Below the pieces are notes generated by a model. That model did no database searches and was not told where the DNA came from. It worked only from the letters and a program-made list of their open reading frames with translations. Positions 1 through 9,039 of a stretch of 64,000 nucleotides of DNA are shown piece after piece (the first letter of the stretch is position 1; each line of letters opens with the position of its first letter). This DNA is from Citromicrobium bathyomarinum (lineage in GTDB: Bacteria > Pseudomonadota > Alphaproteobacteria > Sphingomonadales > Sphingomonadaceae). Location: assembly GCA_001306305.2 (NCBI GenBank), contig CP155577.1:1719501-1783500 (forward strand). Direction: 5' to 3'. Position numbers and translations under genes: made by a program.

Positions 1-1516
1 CGACGAATGCATCGGCCTTGAGCGATTTGTCGGGCCAGAACGCCGCGAACCGGTCGCCATCATAGTGGGTGAGATCGCCATCGAGAATCTCGCTGCGGCC
101 CATGTCGATGAACAGGCGATCCGGGCCATCCATGCGGATGCGGACATCGCCGTACCACGGGTCGTGATATGTGCCGACATAGGCGGATAGCGGCAGGCTG
201 GCCGGCGCCGCGTCTTCGGGGGCGCTCGCTGCGGTGTCGGCAATCAGCTGCGTGCCTTCGGCCTCCGCTTCGGCAAAGGCTCCGCCCCAATCCGCAATGA
301 AATCGAATTCCGGGCGGCCGAGCAGCCCAGCGGCGATGTGGTAATTGAAGGTCGACGGCGCGCCGCGATAATCGTTGGTCGCGCTGAACAGGACCAGCTT
401 TTCTTCCGGGATGATCATGAAATTGCTGACCACGCCGGGCGCGCCGCCGCCATGGCTGACCAGCAGTCGGCCCGCGAAATCCTGTGTGCCCCAGCCCAGC
501 GCATAGGCAGAGAGGTGGGAGAGGCCGGCCGCGCGCAGCCTGCCGTTGACGCCGGTGGGTGTGACGCCCTGCCACACCTCGCGCACCTGCTGCTCGTTCA
601 ACAGGCGCTTGCCGTCTTCGGTCACGCCTCCATCGAGCCAGAAGTTGCCCCATTTCATCATGCCTTCGGTGTCGCACCAGATGCCGCCCGCAGCATTCCA
701 GGTTTCCGAAAACGCCAGCCGCTCGTCGATCGGGACGCCCGCATCCGCCCCCGCCGCACGCTCATGCCCGGTGACGAAGCGCGCGCCCGCCGGGATGCGC
801 GTTTTATCGGCAACGCAGCGTTCCATGCCGACCGGCCTGAGAATCTCGTCGGTGATGAAATCGGCCCAGCTCTTGCCGGAAACCCGCTCCACGATCTCAC
901 CTGCGACCACATAGAGCAGATTGTCGTAGGCATATTCGGATCGGAAACCGGCGCTGGGGCGCAGCAGGGGCAGCGCCTTGATCACGTCCTCGGGCTCGGC
1001 ATTGCCATCGGGCCAGATCAGCAGATCGCCCGCACCCAGCGGTAGGCCGGAGCGGTGGGTAAGGGCATCGCGCAAGGTGAAATGCTCGCTCACCCACGGG
1101 TCGGACATCGCGAATTCGGGGATGTAGGTGCGGATGGGCTCGTCCCAGTCGACAGAGCCGCGTTCCACCAGAATGGCCAGCGCGGTGGTCGTGAACGCCT
1201 TGGAAATGCTGGCGATCGGGAACAGCATGTCCTGCGTAACCGGGCGGTCCGTGCCTTCTTCGGCCAGCCCGCGCGCGCCCTGCCAGATCGTCTCGCCGTC
1301 CTTCGAGACGGCGGCGACCATGCCGGTCGAATCATAGGCCTGCGTCGTCCGCGCCAGCGCGTCGTCGAAGTCGATAGGCTTGGGGGCCGGGGCGACCGGC
1401 GTCGATACCTCGGCAACCAGGGTCGGCTGCGGCGGCGCTTCGTCCGCGGCGAGATGTGCGCAGGCGGACAGGGCGCAGGGCAGGAAAAGCAGCGCCCCGG
1501 TCTTGGCAAAATTCAT
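1..1516 (-). CDS. Serine beta-lactamase-like hydrolase, lipoprotein (C-terminus off window)
   Basis: Beta-lactamase class C / penicillin-binding-like serine hydrolase, probably exported and lipid-anchored. The N-terminus has a hydrophobic leader ending in a lipobox (L16-S-A-C19). The catalytic SxxK is S103-I-S-K106 and the YxN motif is Y197-D-N199, with a later SHGGG segment standing in for the KTG box. The family includes esterases, D-aminopeptidases and true AmpC enzymes; nothing here singles out a beta-lactam substrate, so esterase or peptidase activity is equally likely. The start is the ATG that yields the complete signal peptide. The reading frame stays open to base 1, so the extreme C-terminus lies outside the window. 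It reads away from the EcsC-like gene, with about 75 bp between them. Confidence 0.85.
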   Translation of the reverse strand, partial: MNFAKTGALLFLPCALSACAHLAADEAPPQPTLVAEVSTPVAPAPKPIDFDDALARTTQAYDSTGMVAAVSKDGETIWQGARGLAEEGTDRPVTQDMLFPIASISKAFTTTALAILVERGSVDWDEPIRTYIPEFAMSDPWVSEHFTLRDALTHRSGLPLGAGDLLIWPDGNAEPEDVIKALPLLRPSAGFRSEYAYDNLLYVVAGEIVERVSGKSWADFITDEILRPVGMERCVADKTRIPAGARFVTGHERAAGADAGVPIDERLAFSETWNAAGGIWCDTEGMMKWGNFWLDGGVTEDGKRLLNEQQVREVWQGVTPTGVNGRLRAAGLSHLSAYALGWGTQDFAGRLLVSHGGGAPGVVSNFMIIPEEKLVLFSATNDYRGAPSTFNYHIAAGLLGRPEFDFIADWGGAFAEAEAEGTQLIADTAASAPEDAAPASLPLSAYVGTYHDPWYGDVRIRMDGPDRLFIDMGRSEILDGDLTHYDGDRFAAFWPDKSLKADAFV

Positions 1517-1593
1517 AGGTTTCGGGCTCCCGATTGCGGGGCCCTTATGCAGCGATTCCGGTACGGATCAAACGCCGTGTGGGCAGAGCGTGA

Positions 1594-2319
1594 CTACGCC
1601 TCGCCCGCACGCAGCCGCCGTTCCTGATAGGCGAAGCGTGCCGCCTCGCCGATATCGCCCTGGAACGATACGTTCACCGCGCCGCCGATCACCGATCCGA
1701 CCAGCGGAACCGCCGCACCCACGCGGCGACGGAACAGCGCGATCGCCAGCGCGCGGGACACGCGCTCCACCGCCTGTTCGATGACCGGGTCGATCTCTTC
1801 GGGCGGCACCTCGGACAGGCTGCCATCCGCGCCGATGCCGGCTTCGAGCGCTGCGAGCCGTTCGGCCCGCTGTTTCTTGTCGTTGATGCTTGCCAGTTCG
1901 AGGATCTGCAGGCGGAACAGTCGCTCGCGCGCGCCCTTACCGTCGTAGCCATAGGCTCGGCCGGTATCGCGGATGCAGCGCAGGGCCAGCGCAATGGTCG
2001 CCGGGATGTCGAGGCCCATGGTGAGGATGCCACCGATACCCGAGGCCGCGCCGGTCGTGCCGCTGATCGCGCGCACTGCGATGGCAACCCGCTCTGCGGC
2101 GTCATGACAGGCCTTGAGGTCCGTAAGGTCGTGGTCGAACTTGACCAGTTGCGGCGTACCGATCGCCTGGTCGATCCCCATGAGTACACCGCGCACGAGC
2201 CCGTTGGGCACGAATCCTGCGACTGCGCCGCCTACCGGGCTGGTGATCTTTTCAAACCCGCGCCCGATCAGGGAGGGCTTGGCGTTGCGGAAGGCCTGCT
2301 GCTGTTTTTCAAAATCCAT
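1594..2319 (-). CDS. EcsC family protein
   Basis: About 241 aa. It matches the EcsC family, a domain named after a Bacillus ABC-transporter-associated protein whose biochemical role is unknown. The Gly/Ala-rich central helices (GAASGIGGILTMGLDIP, then ALRCIRDTGRAYGY) are typical of the family and probably pack at or in the membrane. The ATG at 2319 is preferred; a TTG 45 nt upstream would add 15 residues but has little support. It lies 49 nt after the thioesterase gene on the same strand and could be co-transcribed with it. The family assignment is from recognised sequence character, and no function can be assigned. Confidence 0.75.
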   Translation of the reverse strand: MDFEKQQQAFRNAKPSLIGRGFEKITSPVGGAVAGFVPNGLVRGVLMGIDQAIGTPQLVKFDHDLTDLKACHDAAERVAIAVRAISGTTGAASGIGGILTMGLDIPATIALALRCIRDTGRAYGYDGKGARERLFRLQILELASINDKKQRAERLAALEAGIGADGSLSEVPPEEIDPVIEQAVERVSRALAIALFRRRVGAAVPLVGSVIGGAVNVSFQGDIGEAARFAYQERRLRAGEA

Positions 2320-2368
2320 GACTGCCGAACGGAGCGTGCGCCCGCTTCGTTCCGCACCTGACAAAGGC

Positions 2369-3301
2369 TTAGTCGGAGCCCTTCTTCCGACGGGCCTCGC
2401 GGATCATGCCTTCCTGCGCGACGCTGGCGACCAGCACGCCGTCGCGGGTGAATATCCGCCCGCGATTATAGCCGCGCCCGCTGCCGGACCACGGGCTGTC
2501 GGTTTCGTACAGCAGCCATTCGTCGGCCCGCGCATGGGCGTGGAACCAGATCGCATGGTCGAGGCTGGCGCTGACCAGCTCGCCGCGCATCCACGAAAGG
2601 CCATGCGGCAGCACCGCGGTGCCCAGCAGCGTGTAGTCGCTGGCATAGGCGATCACCGCGCGATGGATGGCCGGATCGTCGGGCAGGGGAGCGACCAGCC
2701 TGAACCAGCTGAAACTGTGCGGTTCGCGCGGTTCGGGGTTGAGCCAGTGCTGCCGCCCGCTGGAGCGCATTTCGATCGGGCGCGGGCGCATCATCAATGC
2801 GCGCTGCGCATCGGACATCTTTTCCCCGAAAGCCTCCAGCGCCTTCGCGCGCACTTCATCGTCCGTGGGGAGGTCTTCAGGGCCGGGCACGTCGGGCATC
2901 GGAGCGGCCTGATGCGACAGGCCTTCCTCGGCGCGCTGGAAACTGGCGGTCAGGTTGAGGATCGGCGTGCCGCCCTGGCTCGCCACGACGCGGCGGTTGG
3001 AGAAGCTGCGGCCATCGAAGTCGCGCTCGGTCGCGTAGTCGATCGGCGGCCCTTCCTCGCCCCCGCGCAGGAAATAGGCGTGTAGCGAATGGGCTTGCTT
3101 GCCATCAGCGATGGTCGCCTGCGCGGCCTGAAGCGCCTGCGCGATGACCTGTCCGCCGAACACCCGGCCGACGCCGCCCGGCTGCGCCTGCCCGACAAAT
3201 CTGTCGTCGGAGGAACGCTCGAGGCTCAGCAGCTCGACCAGTCCGTTGGCCAGCTCTTGTGCGGTTTCTTCTTTGGGCGATGCGTGAGAAGCAGAATCCA
3301 T
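2369..3301 (-). CDS. tesB: Acyl-CoA thioesterase II
   Basis: Full-length (310 aa) TesB, a double-hotdog cytoplasmic enzyme hydrolysing medium- and long-chain acyl-CoA to free fatty acid and CoA. Recognisable features are the N-terminal GRVFGGQVIAQALQAA helix and the HSLHAYFLRGG strand of hotdog 1. The second hotdog contains LDHAIWFHAHARADEWLLYE and ends with SPWSGSGRGYNRGRIFTRDG, the classic TesB C-terminal signature. It probably supports fatty acid turnover or relieves acyl-CoA overload. It is transcribed toward the EcsC-like gene, and the 154-bp gap upstream probably carries its promoter. Confidence 0.93.
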   Translation of the reverse strand: MDSASHASPKEETAQELANGLVELLSLERSSDDRFVGQAQPGGVGRVFGGQVIAQALQAAQATIADGKQAHSLHAYFLRGGEEGPPIDYATERDFDGRSFSNRRVVASQGGTPILNLTASFQRAEEGLSHQAAPMPDVPGPEDLPTDDEVRAKALEAFGEKMSDAQRALMMRPRPIEMRSSGRQHWLNPEPREPHSFSWFRLVAPLPDDPAIHRAVIAYASDYTLLGTAVLPHGLSWMRGELVSASLDHAIWFHAHARADEWLLYETDSPWSGSGRGYNRGRIFTRDGVLVASVAQEGMIREARRKKGSD

Positions 3302-3455
3302 ACGTCAAGCAATGCGCATGTCGTCCGGCAAAATCAACGAAGCCGGATGTAATCGCGTGCGCTATTCTGATCTTTTACCGCGAAAACTGCTGGGTCAGGC
3401 AGATCGCATTCGCCGGAAAACACTCCCGCGCGCATTCTCCCGGCCTCCAGCCAAG

Positions 3456-4496
3456 CTAACCGCCGCGCTGCCAGAAGTAGGCCGCGATCCGTGCGATCAC
3501 GGGGTTGCGGACGAACAGCAGGTCGATCACCGACGCATCCTCGTGCGCACCCATCGGCCCCTTGTAGCCGCCATCGCCGAGGCCCCAGTCGATCCGCGCA
3601 AAGCCGCGATCCGCAGCGTCCTCGAAATCATGGTAGAGGAGCACGCGGCCGGGGCTGAACTTGTTGAATTGCTGATCGAAATTATTGGCGATGCAATAGC
3701 GCGTATCTCCGGCCTCCAGTCCGAAGGTGAAGGCGGCGGGGGTCTCTCCGACCCACAGGATATGACCGCGGATCATGGCGGCGATGATCGGGTCTTGCGC
3801 CGCACGCTCCCAATAGCGGCGCAGCTCGGCATCGTGGAACTTGGTGTCGCCGCCGCGGTCGAGTTGCCCGACCCAGGATGCCGCTTCGATGGCGGCAATC
3901 GCGTCGCGGGTCGCGGCGGTCCAGTCGCACCCGGTAAACGTCTCCATCCGGACCGGGCCTGTCTTTTCCAACTGACGCACCCGCCAGCGGTCTTTCTGCT
4001 TCCCTTTGATCGACGGCCAGGAACCCGATGCGCGCAGGGCCACCAGATCGAGGCAGAACAGCGAGCTTATCTGTCGCTCGAGACAGTGCCATCCGGCTTG
4101 GGCTGCGGCTTCCCGCAGCAGCACGAGCGAGGGATCGTCGGCGATCGCCGGGCCGAGGCGCCATGCCGCACCGAGTTCACGCGCGACGGTATGGTCTGCA
4201 AGAGCACTCGCGAGCTCTTCGACGCTCGTGGTCGGATCGATCGGTGCGCCACGGAACGGCCAATAGGCGCCGGCGATCTGCGGGATTTTGAGCGGCCCGA
4301 CAGATTTTGCGACCAGTGGAAGCGCGAGCAGTGGACGGCCCTGGAAGTCGCGCGCGATATGTGTCTGCAGGCTCGGATCGTCGCTCGCTTCAAACCAGCA
4401 CGCGCGCAGGAATGCGCGGCGCGGGTCGTCTGCCTCGGCCAGCGCATTCACCTCGTCCCGCAGATCGGGTGGAGCGATCGAACTCAGTGCATTCAT
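3456..4496 (-). CDS. BioF2/CelD-like (Acetyltransf_6) GNAT-fold protein
   Basis: 346 aa. The second half has the character of the BioF2-like/CelD acetyltransferase domain (PF13480 type). It includes the DTRYCIANNFDQQFNKFSPG strand-helix unit, where a long-chain acyl or aminoacyl donor is expected to bind, followed by FARIDWGLGDGGYKGPMGA. The substrate is unknown; relatives modify exopolysaccharide, peptidoglycan or lipids. The ATG at 4496 overlaps the stop of the upstream JmjC-like gene (ATGA), which fixes the start and implies translational coupling. It is the last gene of a three-gene cluster that also contains a second member of the same fold. Confidence 0.75.
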   Translation of the reverse strand: MNALSSIAPPDLRDEVNALAEADDPRRAFLRACWFEASDDPSLQTHIARDFQGRPLLALPLVAKSVGPLKIPQIAGAYWPFRGAPIDPTTSVEELASALADHTVARELGAAWRLGPAIADDPSLVLLREAAAQAGWHCLERQISSLFCLDLVALRASGSWPSIKGKQKDRWRVRQLEKTGPVRMETFTGCDWTAATRDAIAAIEAASWVGQLDRGGDTKFHDAELRRYWERAAQDPIIAAMIRGHILWVGETPAAFTFGLEAGDTRYCIANNFDQQFNKFSPGRVLLYHDFEDAADRGFARIDWGLGDGGYKGPMGAHEDASVIDLLFVRNPVIARIAAYFWQRGG

Positions 4497-5395
4497 GCCG
4501 GGGCTGCGGGTGGTTTCGGCGGGCCGAACGCCTTGCGATAGGCGCGAAAGCCGACGCACTTGGCGCGGTTGGAGCCCGGCCAGCGCTTTGGCGGGGCGGG
4601 GTTCATGCCCGCCTTGCGCAGGATCGCGTTGAAGCACCGCGCACCCGCCTCATCATAGCTCCAGTCCGATCGCCAGGTGATGCTGAGCGAGATCGAACTC
4701 TCCGGTCCGTTGCGGACATAATGCGGTGCCATCACCGGCACGAACAGCGCCTCGCCCGGAGCGATCGCGAAATCCGTGCCGCCATCGGCCAGCTCGTCGC
4801 GCCAGGTCAGCTCGCGCGGGCCGCCGAGGTGGTAGCTTTCGTGCATCCAGTCCGGCGCGTAGCGGCCGTCGCCTGCGGGGAACTGGGTCATCACCTTGCT
4901 GCCGGTGATCTGCAGCAGGATGTTGTGCTCCGGATCGAAATGGTAGGGGGTGACCGCATCGGGGCTGGAGATGAACACGAAGCCCTGCGGGTGCAGCATC
5001 GCGCCGGTCTTCGCCTCGATCGCGGGGCGCAGCTCTTCCAGCAGCTCGTGCAGCAGTGCGCGGTAGCCTTCGTCCTGCTCGATATTCTTGACCGCCGCCC
5101 AGCTGTTCGCCTCGGCAATCTTGTGGATCGTCTCGGTGATCGAGAGCCCGGTATGGCCCGGCTTTCCGTCGATCCCGATCGGCAGGTCGCCTCGGTTATA
5201 TTCGATTGAGGACTCGGGCAGACGCCCTGCCAGATCGGCCAGCGCGTCGAGCCCCAGCAGCGGGTGGTCGCGCAGGTTGTGCGACAGGACCAGCGGGGTT
5301 TCCGGATAGGCTTTGGCAAAGGCTTCGCGCGAGGATTGCGGAAACACCGCGTCGGTGGCGGGGGTATCGGGCGTAAGGTCGGTCACGGCGTTCAT
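4493..5395 (-). CDS. Cupin-8 / JmjC-domain Fe(II)/2-oxoglutarate oxygenase-like protein
   Basis: 300 aa. JmjC/cupin-8 family, usually Fe(II)- and 2-oxoglutarate-dependent hydroxylases. The metal-binding HxD is in TPYHFDPEHNILLQITGSK and the distal His is in PVMAPHYVRNG, giving a complete facial triad, so the enzyme is probably active. The target is unknown. It sits between two BioF2/CelD-like acyltransferases, joined to both by 4-nt ATGA overlaps. The three products therefore probably act in one pathway, for example a tailoring or envelope modification (inference). Confidence 0.78.
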   Translation of the reverse strand: MNAVTDLTPDTPATDAVFPQSSREAFAKAYPETPLVLSHNLRDHPLLGLDALADLAGRLPESSIEYNRGDLPIGIDGKPGHTGLSITETIHKIAEANSWAAVKNIEQDEGYRALLHELLEELRPAIEAKTGAMLHPQGFVFISSPDAVTPYHFDPEHNILLQITGSKVMTQFPAGDGRYAPDWMHESYHLGGPRELTWRDELADGGTDFAIAPGEALFVPVMAPHYVRNGPESSISLSITWRSDWSYDEAGARCFNAILRKAGMNPAPPKRWPGSNRAKCVGFRAYRKAFGPPKPPAAPA

Positions 5396-6543
5396 TCAGC
5401 ACTGCTCCGATGAAAACGGCGGCTCTCGAACGCGATCAGGCTTTTCCCGAGCGTTCGACGGGCCTGGCCGCCGATGGCGAGATTGAGCGCGACCATGCTG
5501 CGCTGCCCGCGCCAGAAATGGTCTATCATGGGGTGGTCGGGCGCGGCGCAGCTGTCGCACCAGGCAATGTCCTCGCGCGCCAGCAGGTCGAGGTTTTCCT
5601 TCTGCAGCAGCACGCCGGGCGAATAGCGGGCGAAGCGTTCGTCGTAGACGGTCTTGAAGCTGAACGCGCCGGGCGCGGTGAGGAAGGTCGCAAGCATTGC
5701 GATCGGGCGACCATCGAGATGCAGCGCGAGCCCTTCGAACCGATCCTGCGCCGCCGCACCCGACAGGCTGTTGCGGAAGAACTGCGCGTGGGCGGGTGAA
5801 TCGGCCAGTGCGCTGCCCGCTCGGCTTTTCCAGCTCGCCGCTTCGAGCGCGAGGTAATCGTCGGCCCAGCCGGGTACTTGTACGGGATCGGTGGTGCGGA
5901 CGACCTCGAGCGTGCCGTATTCGGCGAGGCGGCGTTCCTGTCGGCGCAGTTCCTTGCGCTTCTTGGTGGATAGCGACTGGGTGAAATAGTCCGCCGGGCT
6001 CAGATCCGAGGCGAGCAGCGCGCGTGCCTCACGCTCGACCACCGAATGGCCGCGATGGGTCTGCGTGGCGAGGGCAGTGAGGGCGTGCACCGGGGCACAG
6101 TCTTCGGGCATTCCGGGCAGATGAAGAAAGGCGGCCATGCCCGGCTGGCGGTCTGACCAGCCGAGCAGTGACGACCAGAACACCGTCTCGAACCCTTCCG
6201 CGATCAGCGGCACGCCGCAGAACGCATTGGCGTGCAGCCAGAGCGAGAGGTGGGGCAGGGGGCGACCGTAATAGTGGCCCGCACGCCCCAGCGGCGCAAG
6301 GCCGACGAGCCGCCCATCGACCCGCAGCTGCGCGAGGACCACGCGCCCCTCTGGATCGAAGGACGCGAGTGAGGGGGTGAGAAACCACCGTTCGAAGAAG
6401 GGGTTGGGTTCGCTCGCCGCGGCGGCGAGGGCATCCCACTCGTCATCGGCAGGCATGCAGTCGCGCCAGCGCGCCACCGCGAAGTGCGGCGCGACCTCGC
6501 TTGTCCTGTCGCAACAGGTATCAACCGCGTTCACCGCCGTCAT
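5392..6543 (-). CDS. BioF2/CelD-like (Acetyltransf_6) GNAT-fold protein
   Basis: About 383 aa. The same fold as the protein encoded at 3456-4496, with FFERWFLTPSLASFDP near the N-terminus and the family region around STKKRKELRRQERRL and RPIAMLATFLTAPGAFSFK, where acyl-donor binding and the GNAT-like core are expected. The start is placed at the ATG at 6543 because an AAAGGAGA Shine-Dalgarno lies about 12 nt upstream; a GTG at 6567 would place that site inside the gene. It is the first gene of the acyltransferase-oxygenase-acyltransferase operon, whose promoter should lie in 6544-6640. Function unknown. Confidence 0.75.
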   Translation of the reverse strand: MTAVNAVDTCCDRTSEVAPHFAVARWRDCMPADDEWDALAAAASEPNPFFERWFLTPSLASFDPEGRVVLAQLRVDGRLVGLAPLGRAGHYYGRPLPHLSLWLHANAFCGVPLIAEGFETVFWSSLLGWSDRQPGMAAFLHLPGMPEDCAPVHALTALATQTHRGHSVVEREARALLASDLSPADYFTQSLSTKKRKELRRQERRLAEYGTLEVVRTTDPVQVPGWADDYLALEAASWKSRAGSALADSPAHAQFFRNSLSGAAAQDRFEGLALHLDGRPIAMLATFLTAPGAFSFKTVYDERFARYSPGVLLQKENLDLLAREDIAWCDSCAAPDHPMIDHFWRGQRSMVALNLAIGGQARRTLGKSLIAFESRRFHRSSAE

Positions 6544-6643
6544 CGCGCTTATCGTCTCCTTTCGCACCAGGTCTGAGTCTTACCCTGCCGTTAAGCCTAG
6601 GGCGGAAAGGCTGAGAATTGCTTAAGTCCGGCGCACAAAAGCG

Positions 6644-6678
6644 AAGGCCGCGGCTCCTGCTGAAGGAACCGCGGCCTT
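6644..6678 (-). terminator. Rho-independent terminator of the S9 peptidase gene
   Basis: A perfect 10-bp stem (AAGGCCGCGG / CCGCGGCCTT) with a 15-nt loop lies 24 nt past the stop of the S9 peptidase gene. On the minus strand it is followed by a short T-rich run (CTTCGCTTTTG). Confidence 0.8.
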
Positions 6679-6701
6679 GCGAAAATCAGGCAACCTGTCG
6701 C

Positions 6702-8786
6702 TTAGTTCAGCGAAATCAGGGCCGGAGCGGCGTCCCCGTCGGAGGGGATGTAGGCCGGGTTGTACTTCTGCAGCCAGGCATAGGCTTCGTCGATCCACTG
6801 CATGTGCACGTCGTCATAGGGCAGGTTGTGGGTGCCCTTTTCCTGCACGATGTAACGGAAATCCTGCCCTTCGACCTTGCCTGCGCGGCGCAGTGCCGAG
6901 ACGAGGGTTTCAGCCTGTTCCATCGGAATACGGGCGTCGCGCTTGGCGGTGACGATCAGGATCGGTGCCCACTCACCTTCGGCGTTGCGCGCGGGCGAGA
7001 TACCCTCGGCATCGTCGGAGGTTGCCTGGAAGCCTTCGCTGAACCGGCCGAGGTTCTTGCGATCCCACGCATTCATCAGCGGCATGTCGTACACGCCTGC
7101 GCCCGCGACGGCGCACTGCCACACGTCGGCATCGCGCTGGGCCCCGCGCGCCGCTGCAAAGCCGCCGTAGGACCAGCCCATGACGCAGGCACGGTCCGCG
7201 TCGATCATGCCCTGCTGGCTAAAATAGGTGACCGCATCGTTGAGGTCGTCCTGCATCCGCTTGCCGTAGCCGCCCGGCTCGCGGCCCATCTTCTCGAACT
7301 CCTTGCCGTAGCCGCCCGAGCCGCGATAGTTCGGCTGGATCACGACGTAGCCCTGCTCCGCCAGAGCCTGGTGCCATGCAGCGAAGCCGAAATTGATCGT
7401 GTCCTTGACCCCGAACGGGCCACCATGCGGCAGCACGACGACGGGCAGGTTCTTCTGCCCCTCGCGATGACGCGGAGTGGTGATGATCGCTTCGATCCTG
7501 GTGCCGTCGCTGGCGGTGTAGGTTTCCGCCCGCATCGGATTGATCGGCGCATCCTTGAGCGCCGAGAACTGCCAGTCCAGCAGGTCCAGCTGTCCGGTCT
7601 TGGTGTCGAAGATGTAATATCCGCCGATCCGTTGGAGGCCGCCACCGAAGACGACGACCTTGCCGAGGTCGGTCGAGTAGTCGACGATCTGCGCCTCATC
7701 TTTGCCGAACACGCCCTCGAGCGCGGCCTTGACCGCCTTAAGCGTCTCGTCGGTGTAGACGGCGCGCTCCTGCCCGTCTTCGAAGGTGTAGTAACCGAGC
7801 ACGCGGTTGCCATCGTCGCTTTGGATCACTCCGCTGACGTCACGCTCGGGAACCTCGAAAACCGGTTCGCCAAGATTCATGGTCTCCATGTTCATCCGGT
7901 AGACCTTCGTGAACCCAGATTCGCGGCTCGTCACAAAGGCTTCGTCGGTCCCGGGAATGAACACCTGCGGCGCCGGCAGCGATTCGGTGAAGGTTGCATC
8001 GGCCTGATTGTAGACCGTGCTGAAGTTATCGCTCTCGCCGGAGCGATAGAGGATCCGCTGACGGCCGGTGTCGCGATCATAATTGTAGCCCGCGCGCACC
8101 ACGCCCATGCCGTCGGCCTGCCAGTTGGTGACGACCGGGTTGGTCCGCTGGACATACTTGTATTTGCCCGTGTCGACATCGACCTCGACCACTTCGGGCA
8201 GGAAATAGCGTTCGGTGCTGCCAGCCGTGCTGTCACGCTGGAGAAGGAACGTGCCGTTCTTGTGGTCGATGTGCAGTATGTTTCCCGCATCGAACCCGGC
8301 GTCGCGCCATGCGAGCTGGATAAGTTCGCCGTCCTTCACGTCGTAAGCGATCAGGCGGCGGAAGTCGGCGAGGTTCCCGGCCATGTCTTCGCGGCTGATC
8401 ACGGTCATCACGATATGCTCGTTGCCGACCCAGCGGAATCCGCGAAGTGTGCGCTCACCCGAATCACGGGCTTCCTCAGCCGCCAGGATCAGCTTCGGCC
8501 CCGCAGCGATGTCGTTCAGGTTCAGCGTTACCAGCACCTGCTTCCCGCCGCTGTTGGCGAGATAGGCGAGGCGGGTGCCATCGGGCGAAATTCGTACCGT
8601 GCGCATGTTGGCCTGCTTGACGAACTCGCCTGCCGGGATCCGGCCCTCGGCAGTCGCGGGCACCTGCGGCTGGGTGTCTGCGGTCTGCGCCTGCGCCTGA
8701 GACGCGAGCGCGGCGGGCATTGCACCGGCTGAGAAAGCGGCCACGGCCATGAAGGCGGCTCCGCGCAGAAGACTGGTCTTGATCAT
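6702..8786 (-). CDS. Secreted S9 family prolyl-oligopeptidase-like peptidase
   Basis: 694 aa. An N-terminal signal peptide (MIKTSLLRGAAFMAVAAFSAG..., cleavage near ALASQAQAQ) is followed by a beta-propeller (about residues 50-430) and a C-terminal alpha/beta-hydrolase domain. The nucleophile is S539 in GWSYGGF. The Asp is in TAKRDARIP and the His in EKGTHNLPYD, so the S9 catalytic triad is complete. These enzymes cleave short peptides, often after Pro or Ala, in the periplasm. The chosen ATG gives the full signal peptide and has AAGGGACG upstream. It is monocistronic, with a strong terminator directly downstream. Confidence 0.92.
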   Translation of the reverse strand: MIKTSLLRGAAFMAVAAFSAGAMPAALASQAQAQTADTQPQVPATAEGRIPAGEFVKQANMRTVRISPDGTRLAYLANSGGKQVLVTLNLNDIAAGPKLILAAEEARDSGERTLRGFRWVGNEHIVMTVISREDMAGNLADFRRLIAYDVKDGELIQLAWRDAGFDAGNILHIDHKNGTFLLQRDSTAGSTERYFLPEVVEVDVDTGKYKYVQRTNPVVTNWQADGMGVVRAGYNYDRDTGRQRILYRSGESDNFSTVYNQADATFTESLPAPQVFIPGTDEAFVTSRESGFTKVYRMNMETMNLGEPVFEVPERDVSGVIQSDDGNRVLGYYTFEDGQERAVYTDETLKAVKAALEGVFGKDEAQIVDYSTDLGKVVVFGGGLQRIGGYYIFDTKTGQLDLLDWQFSALKDAPINPMRAETYTASDGTRIEAIITTPRHREGQKNLPVVVLPHGGPFGVKDTINFGFAAWHQALAEQGYVVIQPNYRGSGGYGKEFEKMGREPGGYGKRMQDDLNDAVTYFSQQGMIDADRACVMGWSYGGFAAARGAQRDADVWQCAVAGAGVYDMPLMNAWDRKNLGRFSEGFQATSDDAEGISPARNAEGEWAPILIVTAKRDARIPMEQAETLVSALRRAGKVEGQDFRYIVQEKGTHNLPYDDVHMQWIDEAYAWLQKYNPAYIPSDGDAAPALISLN

Positions 8787-8957
8787 GAGTTTATTGCGTC
8801 CCTTCCAAACTCGGATTTGTTCTGTGGAGGAAGGGCATATCCGTTCAGCCGGTCTTGGTAAAAACGTACCGCGATCAATGGCATGATGGCGCAAGGCGAT
8901 CCAGACGGCCCCCCGACCGTGATGTCAGGTTTAAGAGTTATCGCTTCAATCGCAAGC

Positions 8958-9012
8958 AAAAACCCCCGCCTGGGCCGTCCCTGCGATGGCAGAGGATCGG
9001 TCCGGGCGGGGG
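8958..9012 (-). terminator. Rho-independent terminator of hppA
   Basis: A G+C stem CCCCCGCC(C) / GGGCGGGGG enclosing about 33 nt, which contains a smaller hairpin. On the minus strand it is followed by TTTTT. It lies 28 nt past the hppA stop. Confidence 0.85.
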
Positions 9013-9039
9013 CATGTATTTCGCTGTTAAAGCGGTGGG

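Noticed and set aside
6618-8732. 704-codon open frame on the plus strand
   Set aside because: It is antisense to the S9 peptidase gene, which has a signal peptide, a complete triad and a terminator; long antisense frames are expected in GC-rich DNA.
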